64,000 nt of DNA from Novipirellula herctigrandis (GTDB lineage Bacteria > Planctomycetota > Planctomycetia > Pirellulales > Pirellulaceae), in contig SJPJ01000001.1 in the NCBI GenBank assembly GCA_007859835.1, forward strand, positions 8,346,329 through 8,410,328, in the 5' to 3' direction. This document shows positions 1-7,818 of this stretch, piece after piece. A program made the translations under genes and the position numbers. How positions within the stretch are numbered: position 1 is the stretch's first letter; each line of letters begins with the position of its first letter. The notes under the pieces were generated by a model. That model made no database searches and was not told where the DNA came from. It saw only the letters and a list, made by a program, of their open reading frames with translations.

Positions 1-551
1 TTCGGGTGAATACGCACCCGGGAGATGTTGCGTGTGTCCTTCAGTCCGATGTGTTTCCAGGTTTTGCCACCGTCCGTCGACTTGTAGACGCCATCCCCCC
101 AGGACACGCAGTCTCGCAACTGGGGCTCACCGGTCCCGATGTAGATCGTCTCAGGACGGCTGCGGGCCACCGCGATGGCGCCTACCGAGCCAACGTTGAT
201 CTGGCCGTCCGTGATGGGGATCCAGTACTGGCCGGCGTCTTCCGTCTTCCACACTCCGCCGGAGGAATGGGCATGGTAGAAGACATTGCGATCGGTCGGG
301 TGCATCTCTACTCCGCACCCGCGAACTCCAACAAAGGGTCCAACGCATCTCCATTCGAGCGAGCGCATCCGGCGATCGATCTCAGGATCAACTCGCTCCG
401 CGAAAGGCACATCCTGGTTCGATACTGGTTTTGTAGCTTCATGCGGCCACACTTCAGCCTTGGCTTGCGATTGGCCGAGTGAAAACGCTCCCAACGCGAA
501 GACGCCGACGAGGTAACAAATGGATCGATTTCTAATGGTTTGTTTGGACAT
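1..551 (-). CDS. BNR/sortilin-type repeat exported protein, 5' part only
   Basis: The gene starts at an ATG (complement of 549-551) and runs out of the window at position 1, so only about 183 N-terminal residues are visible. The first 30 residues form a signal peptide (basic start, hydrophobic VGVFALGAFSLG core, cut near SQAKA). The rest reads like the start of a beta-propeller of the VPS10/sortilin N-terminal or BNR type. It has phrases such as SSGGVWKTEDAG, WIPITDGQINVGSVGAIAVA, IYIGTGE and GVYKSTDGGKTW, the last being a textbook Asp-box. Proteins of this kind in planctomycetes are long secreted propellers, often annotated as glycosyl hydrolase BNR repeat. The catalytic role, if any, cannot be judged from this part. 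The family call is firm; the function is open. Confidence 0.85.
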   Translation of the reverse strand, partial: MSKQTIRNRSICYLVGVFALGAFSLGQSQAKAEVWPHEATKPVSNQDVPFAERVDPEIDRRMRSLEWRCVGPFVGVRGCGVEMHPTDRNVFYHAHSSGGVWKTEDAGQYWIPITDGQINVGSVGAIAVARSRPETIYIGTGEPQLRDCVSWGDGVYKSTDGGKTWKHIGLKDTRNISRVRIHP

Positions 552-688
552 AGTATTCGTGACCTGCAAATGACTTTCCCTCATGTTCTTCCCCCGGGGT
601 GATGAAACAGTTCGTGCATTCAGATTGATGCTGAACCGCGGTTCGCTGTTTTGCGAATGTGATGTTGACAGTGTTGTCACATTTACTT

Positions 689-1240
689 CTACGTGTTCTT
701 GTAAATCACTCGGCCCTTCATGATCAGGTCATGCTTCAAGGCCCGGTTGAGCATTTGGGCGGCTCCCGAATTCACCATCATGGCTTTCGACTTCTGCTCG
801 GGCGAGAAGAATGTAATTTTCTCGGCCTGCAAATCACGGATTTGTTGAACGCGCTTTCGCTGCACCATCAGCCAGCCAATGTCGACTCCCTGTTCCTTTA
901 GTTGGCTCGCCAGCGTCGCGGCCTCTTTCGCGTCGTGGCCGTCTGCCTCAATCTTGTCGTCAACGATCATTCGCCGTCCTCGAACGACATAACCCAGGTC
1001 CGCGATCTGGACACTTGATAACTTTGCGAAAGGATCAATGAACCGTTTACCGCCCTCTGGCGCGAGATCGCTCCACTGTATCGCCTTTGACACTGTATCG
1101 GTGTTCGTTTCGATTACGGTCGGTGCGGTCGACACCGGAGCGTTGGCATCGTCCGCATAGAGATTATTGAACGAAAGCAACATGATTAGCAACAAGATTG
1201 CCAGGGTTGAAAACCTGGGGCTATCGTGATGCACCTTCAT
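689..1240 (-). CDS. Small exported protein, weakly DUF3299-like
   Basis: This encodes 183 residues from an ATG at 1240. An upstream in-frame start at 1345 would translate a 16-base tandem repeat and place a second hydrophobic stretch in front of the signal peptide, so the start at MKVHHDSPRF is preferred. Residues 8-30 are a hydrophobic export signal ending near LYADDA. The mature part carries IQWSDLAPEGGKRFIDPF, then an alpha-helical, charged stretch (EAATLASQLKEQGVDIGWLMVQRKRVQQ). This resembles, from memory only, the N-terminal region of DUF3299 periplasmic proteins, but the usual RIPGYLVPL-type core is absent. It may be a truncated or diverged relative. No function is assigned. It probably acts outside the cytoplasm. 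Confidence 0.6.
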   Translation of the reverse strand: MKVHHDSPRFSTLAILLLIMLLSFNNLYADDANAPVSTAPTVIETNTDTVSKAIQWSDLAPEGGKRFIDPFAKLSSVQIADLGYVVRGRRMIVDDKIEADGHDAKEAATLASQLKEQGVDIGWLMVQRKRVQQIRDLQAEKITFFSPEQKSKAMMVNSGAAQMLNRALKHDLIMKGRVIYKNT

Positions 1241-1248
1241 TGATAGAC

Positions 1249-1312
1249 GCCCAGAGAAAAAGAGGCCCAGAGAAAAAGAGGCCCAGAGAAAAAGAGGCGT
1301 TGAGAAAAAGAG
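1249..1312 (+). repeat. 16-bp tandem repeat, four copies
   Basis: The unit gcccagagaaaaagag occurs three times perfectly (1249-1264, 1265-1280, 1281-1296) and once with changes (1297-1312). It lies just upstream of the ATG at 1240 of the minus-strand gene, so its transcript leader would carry a C/U-rich repeat. A length change here could alter translation or spacing to the promoter. Copy-number variation is likely but cannot be seen in one sequence. Confidence 0.9.
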
Positions 1313-1345
1313 ACACTGACGAATAGGAATCGTTGTAAAAAGCAT

Positions 1346-1890
1346 CGATGTACAAAACGTGGTGACAAGCCTTCAAATTGTGACTGCGATTTTGACAGTG
1401 ACTTGACGGCCATTGTAACGGTTAGTCAAGAGTGTTGTGGTCTCATTCCATTATTATTGCTTTGCGTGGGGTTTGAATCTGATCGATCCAACAACTTTCC
1501 GACGGGTGAGATTTCGACACCAAACTCGGGACAGCAGAATAGATCGTTCATTTATTTGTGTCCCTGAGTCGTGGCTCGCAGAAATTTTACGTTGTTTCGG
1601 TTAGCAAATGTCAGGCGAATTTTCATATTAGTGCCGCGTCATCTTTATCACTGACCTGTTTTGCCACACCCACTGTCTGTTTTGGTTCTTGACATGCGAA
1701 TCGACGTCGGGTAGCACATCGAACAAGCTTGCAAGCCGGAAAGATCAGGAAGTGGTAGCTTTTTGAGACGCTGGATTTTGGATCAATGTCGTTAAATCAA
1801 AGGTAAGCAGGCCAGGACCTGCCTTGTGTTGCGCTTGCGAGCATTTGAGTCAGGACTGGCCTGGCCTATAAAAAATTGGGAAACCGAATC
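1346..1890. other. Divergent intergenic region
   Basis: About 540 bases separate the small minus-strand exported protein from the DUF1080 gene. No convincing coding frame or RNA gene was found. Near 1807-1865 there are complementary stretches around aggccag and ctggcct that could pair over a distance, but no loop or T-run suggests a terminator. Promoters for both flanking genes presumably lie here. Confidence 0.5.
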
Positions 1891-2700
1891 ATGAGATTGG
1901 CGGTTGTTGGGATAGGAATCTTGGTCCTTTCGTGCGTTGTCAGTGGCGAAGAAGGGTTTCATAAGCTTCAATGCGAGGGAGACTATGACACACCTTTGAT
2001 TTCGGGAACGGAATTTAAGGTGCATCAGTTGGATCGTCCGCAACCGCCTCGCGTGGTGCCGGGCCGCATCGATCAGCAAGACACTGCCTTGCCGCCGTCC
2101 GACGCAATCGTTCTGTTTGACGGAAAGTCGCTTGATCAGTTCAAGCCAACCGAGTGGGAACTTCGCGACGGAGTGATTGTTGCAGGGACAGGGACTCTGT
2201 TCACGAAGGAGGCGTTTGGCGACTGCCAGCTACACGTCGAGTGGAAAGCCCCCAACCCGCCATCCGGTAATCCCATGAGTTCGGGGAACAGTGGCATCTT
2301 TTTGATGCAGCGGTATGAACTGCAAGTTTTCGATTCCTACACTTGCAGAATCTATGCAGATGGATCGGCCGGTGCAATTTATGGTCAAACGCCTCCGCTT
2401 TTCAATGTTTGTCGCCCACCTGGACAGTGGCAGAGCTATGATGTGTTTTTCACGGCACCTAAATTTGATGGAGAAAAGGTAGCCGAGCCCGCCCGGATTA
2501 CCGTGTTGCACAATGGTGTGTTTATTCAAGTTGGCACTGAGATTTTAGGACCGACGCGACACAAGTTAACACTCCCCTATACACCGCATCCCGCTCGGAT
2601 GCCTATCATGCTTCAAGGGCATAATAGCCCCGTTGAGTTCCGCAATATTTGGATACGAGATCTCGCAGTCGCGGGGAATAACCCAAAGGAGAATCTTTAA
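1891..2700 (+). CDS. DUF1080 / 3-keto-disaccharide hydrolase domain protein
   Basis: This encodes 269 residues from the ATG at 1891; a TTG 15 bases upstream is less likely because the signal peptide starts cleanly at MRLAVVGIGILVLS. The DUF1080 fold (PF06439, a concanavalin-like jelly roll) spans roughly residues 65-260. Its hallmarks are IVLFDGKSLDQFKP, WELRDGVIVAGTGTLFTKEAFGDCQLHVEW, SGNSGIFLMQRYELQVFDSY, GAIYGQ and the closing GHNSPVEFRNIWIRDL. Family members act on 3-keto-glycosides or bind carbohydrate. The stop is two bases before the next ATG, so this gene and the following MocA oxidoreductase are probably translated from one message. That pairing fits oxidation of a sugar at C3 followed by cleavage. 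Location is outside the cytoplasm by signal peptide; a lipoprotein form is possible but the lipobox is poor. Confidence 0.88.
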   Translation: MRLAVVGIGILVLSCVVSGEEGFHKLQCEGDYDTPLISGTEFKVHQLDRPQPPRVVPGRIDQQDTALPPSDAIVLFDGKSLDQFKPTEWELRDGVIVAGTGTLFTKEAFGDCQLHVEWKAPNPPSGNPMSSGNSGIFLMQRYELQVFDSYTCRIYADGSAGAIYGQTPPLFNVCRPPGQWQSYDVFFTAPKFDGEKVAEPARITVLHNGVFIQVGTEILGPTRHKLTLPYTPHPARMPIMLQGHNSPVEFRNIWIRDLAVAGNNPKENL

Positions 2701-2702
2701 TC

Positions 2703-3986
2703 ATGACCAAACGCAATAGGCGAGAATTTCTCAAACGTACCGGACTTGCCGTAACGGCATCAGCGGCTGCTCCTATGATTGTTCCCGCCAGTGTACTGGG
2801 GGCTGACGCTCCGTCGAACAAGACCACAATGGGATTCATCGGAGTAGGAAGCCAGGGACACAATCTCAATTTGAAAATGTTTCTTGAGCAGGGAGATTGC
2901 CGGGCCATCGCGGTCTGTGACGTGAAGCCCGATGCCCGTGAAAGAGCTCGAAATACGGTCAACCAGACGTACGGTAATCAGGACTGCGACGTCACGGATG
3001 ATTTTCGCGAGATACTGGATCGCAAAGACATTGATGCCGTTTGCATTTCCACACCGGATCACTGGCATGCCCCGATGTCGATCATGGCATTGGAAGCTGG
3101 GAAAGATGTCATCAGTGAAAAGCCAACTGTGACGATTCAGGAAGGGCGTGCGTTGGTTGATACGGTGAAAAAAACCGGACGCGTTTTTACTGTTGGCCTG
3201 GAAGACCGTTCGCTGCCGCGGTATCACAAGCTTGCCGAAGTGGTCCGAAATGGAGGAATTGGAAAACTGCACACGATCCATGTTGGGCTGCCGTACAAAG
3301 GAAAGGTCTGGGAGAAACTGCCGGAGTCTCCGGTGCCCGAAGGCATGAATTATCCGCTGTGGCTTGGGCCGGCACCTTACGCGCCGTATTGCACTAACCG
3401 CACGCAAACGCAGTGCTGGAGACAAATTGAGGATTATGCGGCTGGCGTACTGACCGATTGGGGAATGCATCTTTGCGACACGGCACAGGTTGCCAACTTT
3501 TCGGAAAACTCCAGCCCAGTGAAAGTGGAGGGCACTGGTATCATTCCCGAGAATGCGATGAACAGTGTGCCGAATAAGTTTGAGTTGACTTATACCTTTG
3601 CCAATGGCGTCGTGATGCATGTGAAATCGACCAACCCTAGCATTAAGTTCGAAGGGTCCGACGGCTGGTGTGGCAACAATGCTTGGAACAGTGCTCTAAT
3701 GGCCTCGGATAAATCGCTCTTCAACGCGCAGTACGAAGACAACAAGTTGTGGGAGTGCCCGCCAAGGGAGCAAAGGAATTTCCTGGATTGCGTTCGTTCG
3801 GGAGCAAAGCCCAACTACGATGCCGAGGCACTTCACCGTCTCAGCACCACCCTGCTTACCGGAACCATCGCGATGAAGCTGGGTCGACCGCTGCAGTGGG
3901 ATCCAGAAAAAGAAGAATTCGTCAACGATGCCAAGGCTAATGCACTTCGCAGCCGTCCGGTATCAACTGAGTGGATGAATGCCTAG
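2703..3986 (+). CDS. Tat-exported Gfo/Idh/MocA family oxidoreductase
   Basis: This encodes 427 residues. The N-terminus carries a twin-arginine signal (NRREFLKRTGLAV, then an Ala-rich stretch to about residue 34). The Rossmann fold follows at MGFIGVGSQGHN, with DVTDDFREIL and DAVCISTPDHWHAPMSIMALEAGKDVISEKP, the EKP being the family motif near the nicotinamide site. The C-terminal substrate domain includes LTDWGMHLCDTAQ. Length and order are typical of the large planctomycete set of exported MocA proteins. These bind NAD(P) and oxidise sugars or polyols. Export through Tat fits folding with cofactor in the cytoplasm. It follows the DUF1080 gene with a two-base gap, so joint action on a glycoside is likely. 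The exact substrate is unknown. Confidence 0.9.
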   Translation: MTKRNRREFLKRTGLAVTASAAAPMIVPASVLGADAPSNKTTMGFIGVGSQGHNLNLKMFLEQGDCRAIAVCDVKPDARERARNTVNQTYGNQDCDVTDDFREILDRKDIDAVCISTPDHWHAPMSIMALEAGKDVISEKPTVTIQEGRALVDTVKKTGRVFTVGLEDRSLPRYHKLAEVVRNGGIGKLHTIHVGLPYKGKVWEKLPESPVPEGMNYPLWLGPAPYAPYCTNRTQTQCWRQIEDYAAGVLTDWGMHLCDTAQVANFSENSSPVKVEGTGIIPENAMNSVPNKFELTYTFANGVVMHVKSTNPSIKFEGSDGWCGNNAWNSALMASDKSLFNAQYEDNKLWECPPREQRNFLDCVRSGAKPNYDAEALHRLSTTLLTGTIAMKLGRPLQWDPEKEEFVNDAKANALRSRPVSTEWMNA

Positions 3987-4084
3987 TTAAGGAATGCCTT
4001 GGCAACAACGGACGTCGTGGGATTAGACAGAGAACCCAGAAACATGTTGGAATTCTGGCGAATCCGACTACGAAGTTCGCCAGC

Positions 4085-4327
4085 TTATTGATTGTTTGTT
4101 GTTAACGGACTCCAGCCGTTGGTTTCAATCCGATAGCAGATCGCGATCTCGTTCGGTGCTCGAAGTGGGGTTGTGATTACGAGGCCGTGCTCCGTCCGCT
4201 TCCACTTAATCTCGTCCGCTGAGTCAACAATCGAAACTCCGCTGATCATTACGTCATCGTGTCCTACACTGGCAAAGGACTTGTTTTGTGAATTTGTTGA
4301 AAACCGCTTGTGCTGGCGACTTGCCAA
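4085..4327 (-). pseudogene. C-terminal fragment of a GH29-like alpha-L-fucosidase
   Basis: A minus-strand frame of about 80 codons reads like the end of a family 29 fucosidase: VMISGVSIVDSADEIKWKRTEHG, then LVITTP and APNEIAICYRIE, ending at a stop. The catalytic (beta/alpha)8 domain is missing and nothing upstream on the minus strand (4330-4690) continues the homology. I read this as the tail of a lost gene. It sits beside a GH51 arabinofuranosidase, so the ancestral locus may have had a wider set of plant or algal glycan enzymes. The match is by recognised pattern, not by a search. Confidence 0.55.
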
Positions 4328-4456
4328 TAGCAGCGGCAGTGGAACGGATGGCGACTCGTGCCGTGACGACCGAGAAGCAGATGGCGGCCTATTGAATGGT
4401 CTTTTTGATCGATTCGGACCAACACCTGCACATGGCGCTGAGCATCGACGTTACAG

Positions 4457-4486
4457 CTACACCTCGCTGAACTACACCTCGCTGAA
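4457..4486 (+). repeat. 15-bp perfect tandem duplication
   Basis: The unit ctacacctcgctgaa is present twice in a row in non-coding sequence ahead of the GH51 gene. It is one of several short tandem duplications in the gaps of this window. Confidence 0.85.
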
Positions 4487-4691
4487 CGACAACAACTCGA
4501 TTATCGACGGGAAAAAGTCGCCGTGTCACTCCGGCGCCACATGATTGATTTCGGTACGGCAATCGTCTAGGGTTTTGTAAGATGCTTTAAGACTGCATTT
4601 CAAGAACTTGGGAAGGGGGCCTATCGGCGTCCATTTCATAACCGTTTTGAACTACTCTCTACTCAATTCGATCCTTCCAAGTGAGCTTGTT

Positions 4692-7187
4692 ATGAAGTCC
4701 TTCATGTTGCGTTGGTTGTTCGCATTATCAATGTTGGTGGGCATGGCGGTATCGATTGCTGATGCGGCCGATGCGACGGTGCGTGTCGACTGCCGAGACG
4801 GCGGGCATTCAATTAGCGACCGGCTGGTTGGCGCGTTCTTTGAAGATATCAACTTTGGTGCCGATGGCGGCTTTAGTGCTGAGCAGGTAATCAATCGCTC
4901 ACTTGAAATCTCGAGGCCGCTAGTCGGTTGGATGAAAATTGGTGCAGACGTCAGCATGACGGCCGAGAACGAATCGCCGATCAAGGCAGCCAATCCAACT
5001 TTTTTGAGGCTAGCGACCGAGAGCGAATCGCCTACCGGCGGTGTCGAGAATCGCGGTTTCCGTGGCATGGGGGTCCGCGACGGAGAGACCTACCGTTTCA
5101 CCGCCCAAGGACGCTCGACTGCGGGGGCGAAGATGAAGCTGGCAGTGCGGCTGGTGGCCGAGAACGACGAAGTGCTGGCCGAACAGTTCGTTACCCTTGG
5201 CGGCTCGGCATGGCATACCACCGAAGTCGACTTGGTGCCCAAACGGACCGAGTCCAAGGCGCGGCTGCAATTGTTGTTGCGATCCAAGGGCATTGTGGAC
5301 CTCGACCTCATCTCGTTGTGCACCACCGACACGTGGATGGGCCGTCCGCATGGGTTGCGTAAAGACCTAGTGCAATTGCTCGCCGACATGAAGCCGGCGT
5401 TCTTTCGTTTCCCCGGCGGTTGCATCGTGGAAGGAAGCCAATTGAAGTACCGCTACCAATGGAAGACGACCATTGGGCCGCGCGACGAACGTCGGCTAAT
5501 TGTCAACCGCTGGAACAACGAGTTCGCCCACCGTCCCACGCCCGACTACTATCAGTCGTTTGAGATCGGCTTCTTTGAGTACTTCCAGCTCGCCGAAGAC
5601 CTTGGCGCCGAGCCGATGCCGATCATCAATTGCGGAATGGCTTGTCAATTCAACTCGGGTGAGCTAGTGCCGCTTGAGGAGCTCGAACCGTATATCCAAG
5701 ACGCGCTCGACCTGATTGAATTCGCCAACGGGCCAATCGAAAGCGAATGGGGCAGTCGTCGCGCGGCGATGGGCCACCCCGAGCCGTTTGGTATGCGACT
5801 TTTGGGCGTCGGCAATGAGCAATGGGGGCCTGAGTACTTTGAACGCTATCGCCGCTTCGCTGAGGTATTGCAGTCCCGGTACCCTGATGTGGAACTGATC
5901 TCCACTTCGGGCCCCTTTCCGGCAGGCGAACGATTCGACTTCGCTTGGCCTCTGCTGCGGAACTTGAAGGTGCCGATTGTAGACGAGCACTGCTATGCCA
6001 CGCCCGATTGGTTCATGCGTGAAGCGACGCGGTACGATCATTACGATCGAAAGGGACCTCGAATATTCATGGGCGAGTACGCCTCGCAATCCGTTCAGTT
6101 GGTTTGTCCTCAGAACCGAAATACACTTCGTTGCGCGCTAGCCGAGGCAGCATTTCTGACGGGTATCGAACGCAATGGCGACATTGTGGACATGAGTGCC
6201 TACGCCCCGCTGATGGCGCACGAAGAGGCGTGGCAGTGGCGGCCCAACCTGCTTTGGTTTGACAACCTCACGTCGTACGGATCACCCAGTTATTACACTC
6301 AGTTGTTGTTCAGCCATCATCACGGCGACCAGACGCGGCCCACCACGGTGACCGACACACGGCCCAGTCGCCAGCCGCGTGGGCGCATTGGTGTCGGCAG
6401 CACCGATGCGAGCGTCGAGTACAAAGGCATCAAATTCGAAAGTGGTGGTGACGTGCTATTCGATCAACGGGACATCAAAGACGACGATGTGTTGAAAGTA
6501 GGGATCGGCAGTCGCTGGAACGTCACTCCCGAAGTTACCCGTCAAACCAGCCGCGGTGGATATACTCGTGCGATGATGGGCGATTACCGTTGGAGTGATG
6601 GCACGTTGACGCTCCAGGCACGCAAAGTAGCTGGCCGCGGCGGACTCATGGTTTTGTTCCGCAATACCGATGGTGGATCACGTATTGAGTGGAACATCGG
6701 TGCCGGTGGCAAGCACCAACTTCTAAGCCGCCAAGCGACGCACTGGGACGTGCCTGTTGTGGCCGACGAAACGCCGGGCACCATCGAAGACGGCAAATGG
6801 TACGACGTCCGTGTCGAACTTGATGGCACGCGGGTGAAGTGCTACCTGAATGACAACTTGGTGCACGACGTGGATATGCCCGATCCCCACATTGCGCAGC
6901 TCTTCGCCATCGGCAGCGTCGATAACGACTCAGGCGAGACGATCGTCAAAATCGTGAACCCTACGGCAAAATCGGTCGAGGTGGACGTCGATCTTGCCGG
7001 TGCCGAGTTAGCATCCGACACCTGCCAAGTCATCACTTTGGCGGCCGATAACCCCGAGGCAGAGAACTCCATTGCCGAGCCCAAGCATGTTGCACCGCAA
7101 ACATCAACCGAAACGGTCAGTGGGGCCAGGTTCACAAGAGAGTTCCCCGCGTGGTCGTTTACGGTCATGCGGTTGAAAACGCAGTAG
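4692..7187 (+). CDS. Exported alpha-L-arabinofuranosidase, GH51 type
   Basis: This encodes 831 residues from the ATG at 4692, which begins a clear signal peptide (MKSFMLRWLFALSMLVGMAV, cut near ADA). An upstream in-frame start at 4608 would add an unlikely leader. The order matches GH51: an N-terminal beta part (DRLVGAFFEDINFGADGG), a carbohydrate-binding-like insert around residues 85-205, then the catalytic barrel. FRFPGGCIVEG is a family signature. The acid/base Glu is in GVGNEQWG at about residue 376 and the nucleophile Glu in FMGEYASQ at about 462. A further jelly-roll-like region near residues 590-740 (WYDVRVELDGTRVKCYLND) interrupts the C-terminal beta domain. The enzyme removes terminal arabinofuranose from arabinans, arabinoxylans or arabinogalactan. 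A GH30 galactanase-like gene 6 kb downstream favours arabinogalactan. No obvious operon partner is adjacent. Confidence 0.92.
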   Translation: MKSFMLRWLFALSMLVGMAVSIADAADATVRVDCRDGGHSISDRLVGAFFEDINFGADGGFSAEQVINRSLEISRPLVGWMKIGADVSMTAENESPIKAANPTFLRLATESESPTGGVENRGFRGMGVRDGETYRFTAQGRSTAGAKMKLAVRLVAENDEVLAEQFVTLGGSAWHTTEVDLVPKRTESKARLQLLLRSKGIVDLDLISLCTTDTWMGRPHGLRKDLVQLLADMKPAFFRFPGGCIVEGSQLKYRYQWKTTIGPRDERRLIVNRWNNEFAHRPTPDYYQSFEIGFFEYFQLAEDLGAEPMPIINCGMACQFNSGELVPLEELEPYIQDALDLIEFANGPIESEWGSRRAAMGHPEPFGMRLLGVGNEQWGPEYFERYRRFAEVLQSRYPDVELISTSGPFPAGERFDFAWPLLRNLKVPIVDEHCYATPDWFMREATRYDHYDRKGPRIFMGEYASQSVQLVCPQNRNTLRCALAEAAFLTGIERNGDIVDMSAYAPLMAHEEAWQWRPNLLWFDNLTSYGSPSYYTQLLFSHHHGDQTRPTTVTDTRPSRQPRGRIGVGSTDASVEYKGIKFESGGDVLFDQRDIKDDDVLKVGIGSRWNVTPEVTRQTSRGGYTRAMMGDYRWSDGTLTLQARKVAGRGGLMVLFRNTDGGSRIEWNIGAGGKHQLLSRQATHWDVPVVADETPGTIEDGKWYDVRVELDGTRVKCYLNDNLVHDVDMPDPHIAQLFAIGSVDNDSGETIVKIVNPTAKSVEVDVDLAGAELASDTCQVITLAADNPEAENSIAEPKHVAPQTSTETVSGARFTREFPAWSFTVMRLKTQ

Positions 7188-7818
7188 ATCGTGCCGATTC
7201 GTTCGCGGTTTCGACGCCGGTCGTGCGTCAGTGATTCATCCTGGAAAATCATGGGTGAATCATGTGACAACCATCATGTGGCAACGTTATTAAACTGCGA
7301 GATCTCATCCACCAGCCTCGATTTCTCGGTCGCCGACGTCTTACGGAAGCGATCGCGACCACGATACCTAGTGTGACAGCTAATGTTGTGATCGCTAACG
7401 TGAAGCCAAAGCAGCTGGAATCGTCACGAAAGTAGGATCCTCCTCTCTTCAAGCATTGGTGGTGTCGGAGCAGGCAAAGGTCCCGTTTCTGGGAAGGTTT
7501 TAGTATTTTTTTGAAAATCTCGAAAAAATGCGTTAAGGAACTCTCCAGACCCGCCATTACTTCTCCAAGGGTACGTCCTAGCCCGCACTGTCAGTGGTTT
7601 TTCTGGCGTGAATGGGTGATGCAACTGGCACTGGGCCAAATTGGCAAGAATCGCCGATTGGCAGTGCTGCCGCGGAGGATGGGCATTCAAAGGATGGGCA
7701 TTACATCGTCAAGGTGTTTGTCTATCGAAGGTTATGAATTGTGCTCGGGATCAGGCCACGGCAACTGACAACTTTTGAGATTATTTTTTCTGTGACTTTA
7801 ACAAAGGCGAGCAGGAGT
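7188..7818. other. Intergenic region ahead of the PEP-CTERM block
   Basis: About 630 bases have no gene I can support. Minus-strand frames between 7249 and 7690 include a hydrophobic run followed by an Arg-rich stretch, but they overlap each other and lack a convincing start. A 15-base unit ggatgggcattcaaa at 7677-7691 is followed by a partial second copy to 7703. The promoter for the first PEP-CTERM gene presumably lies in the A/T-rich stretch before 7810. Confidence 0.45.

Noticed and set aside
6-482. Open plus-strand frame of 158 codons at the window start
   Set aside because: It lies opposite the BNR/sortilin-type gene, whose signal peptide and Asp-box motifs are clear; the plus frame has no domain.
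7249-7690. Minus-strand frames with a hydrophobic run and Arg-rich tail
   Set aside because: Overlapping frames with no plausible ribosome binding site or known family; not convincing as a gene.
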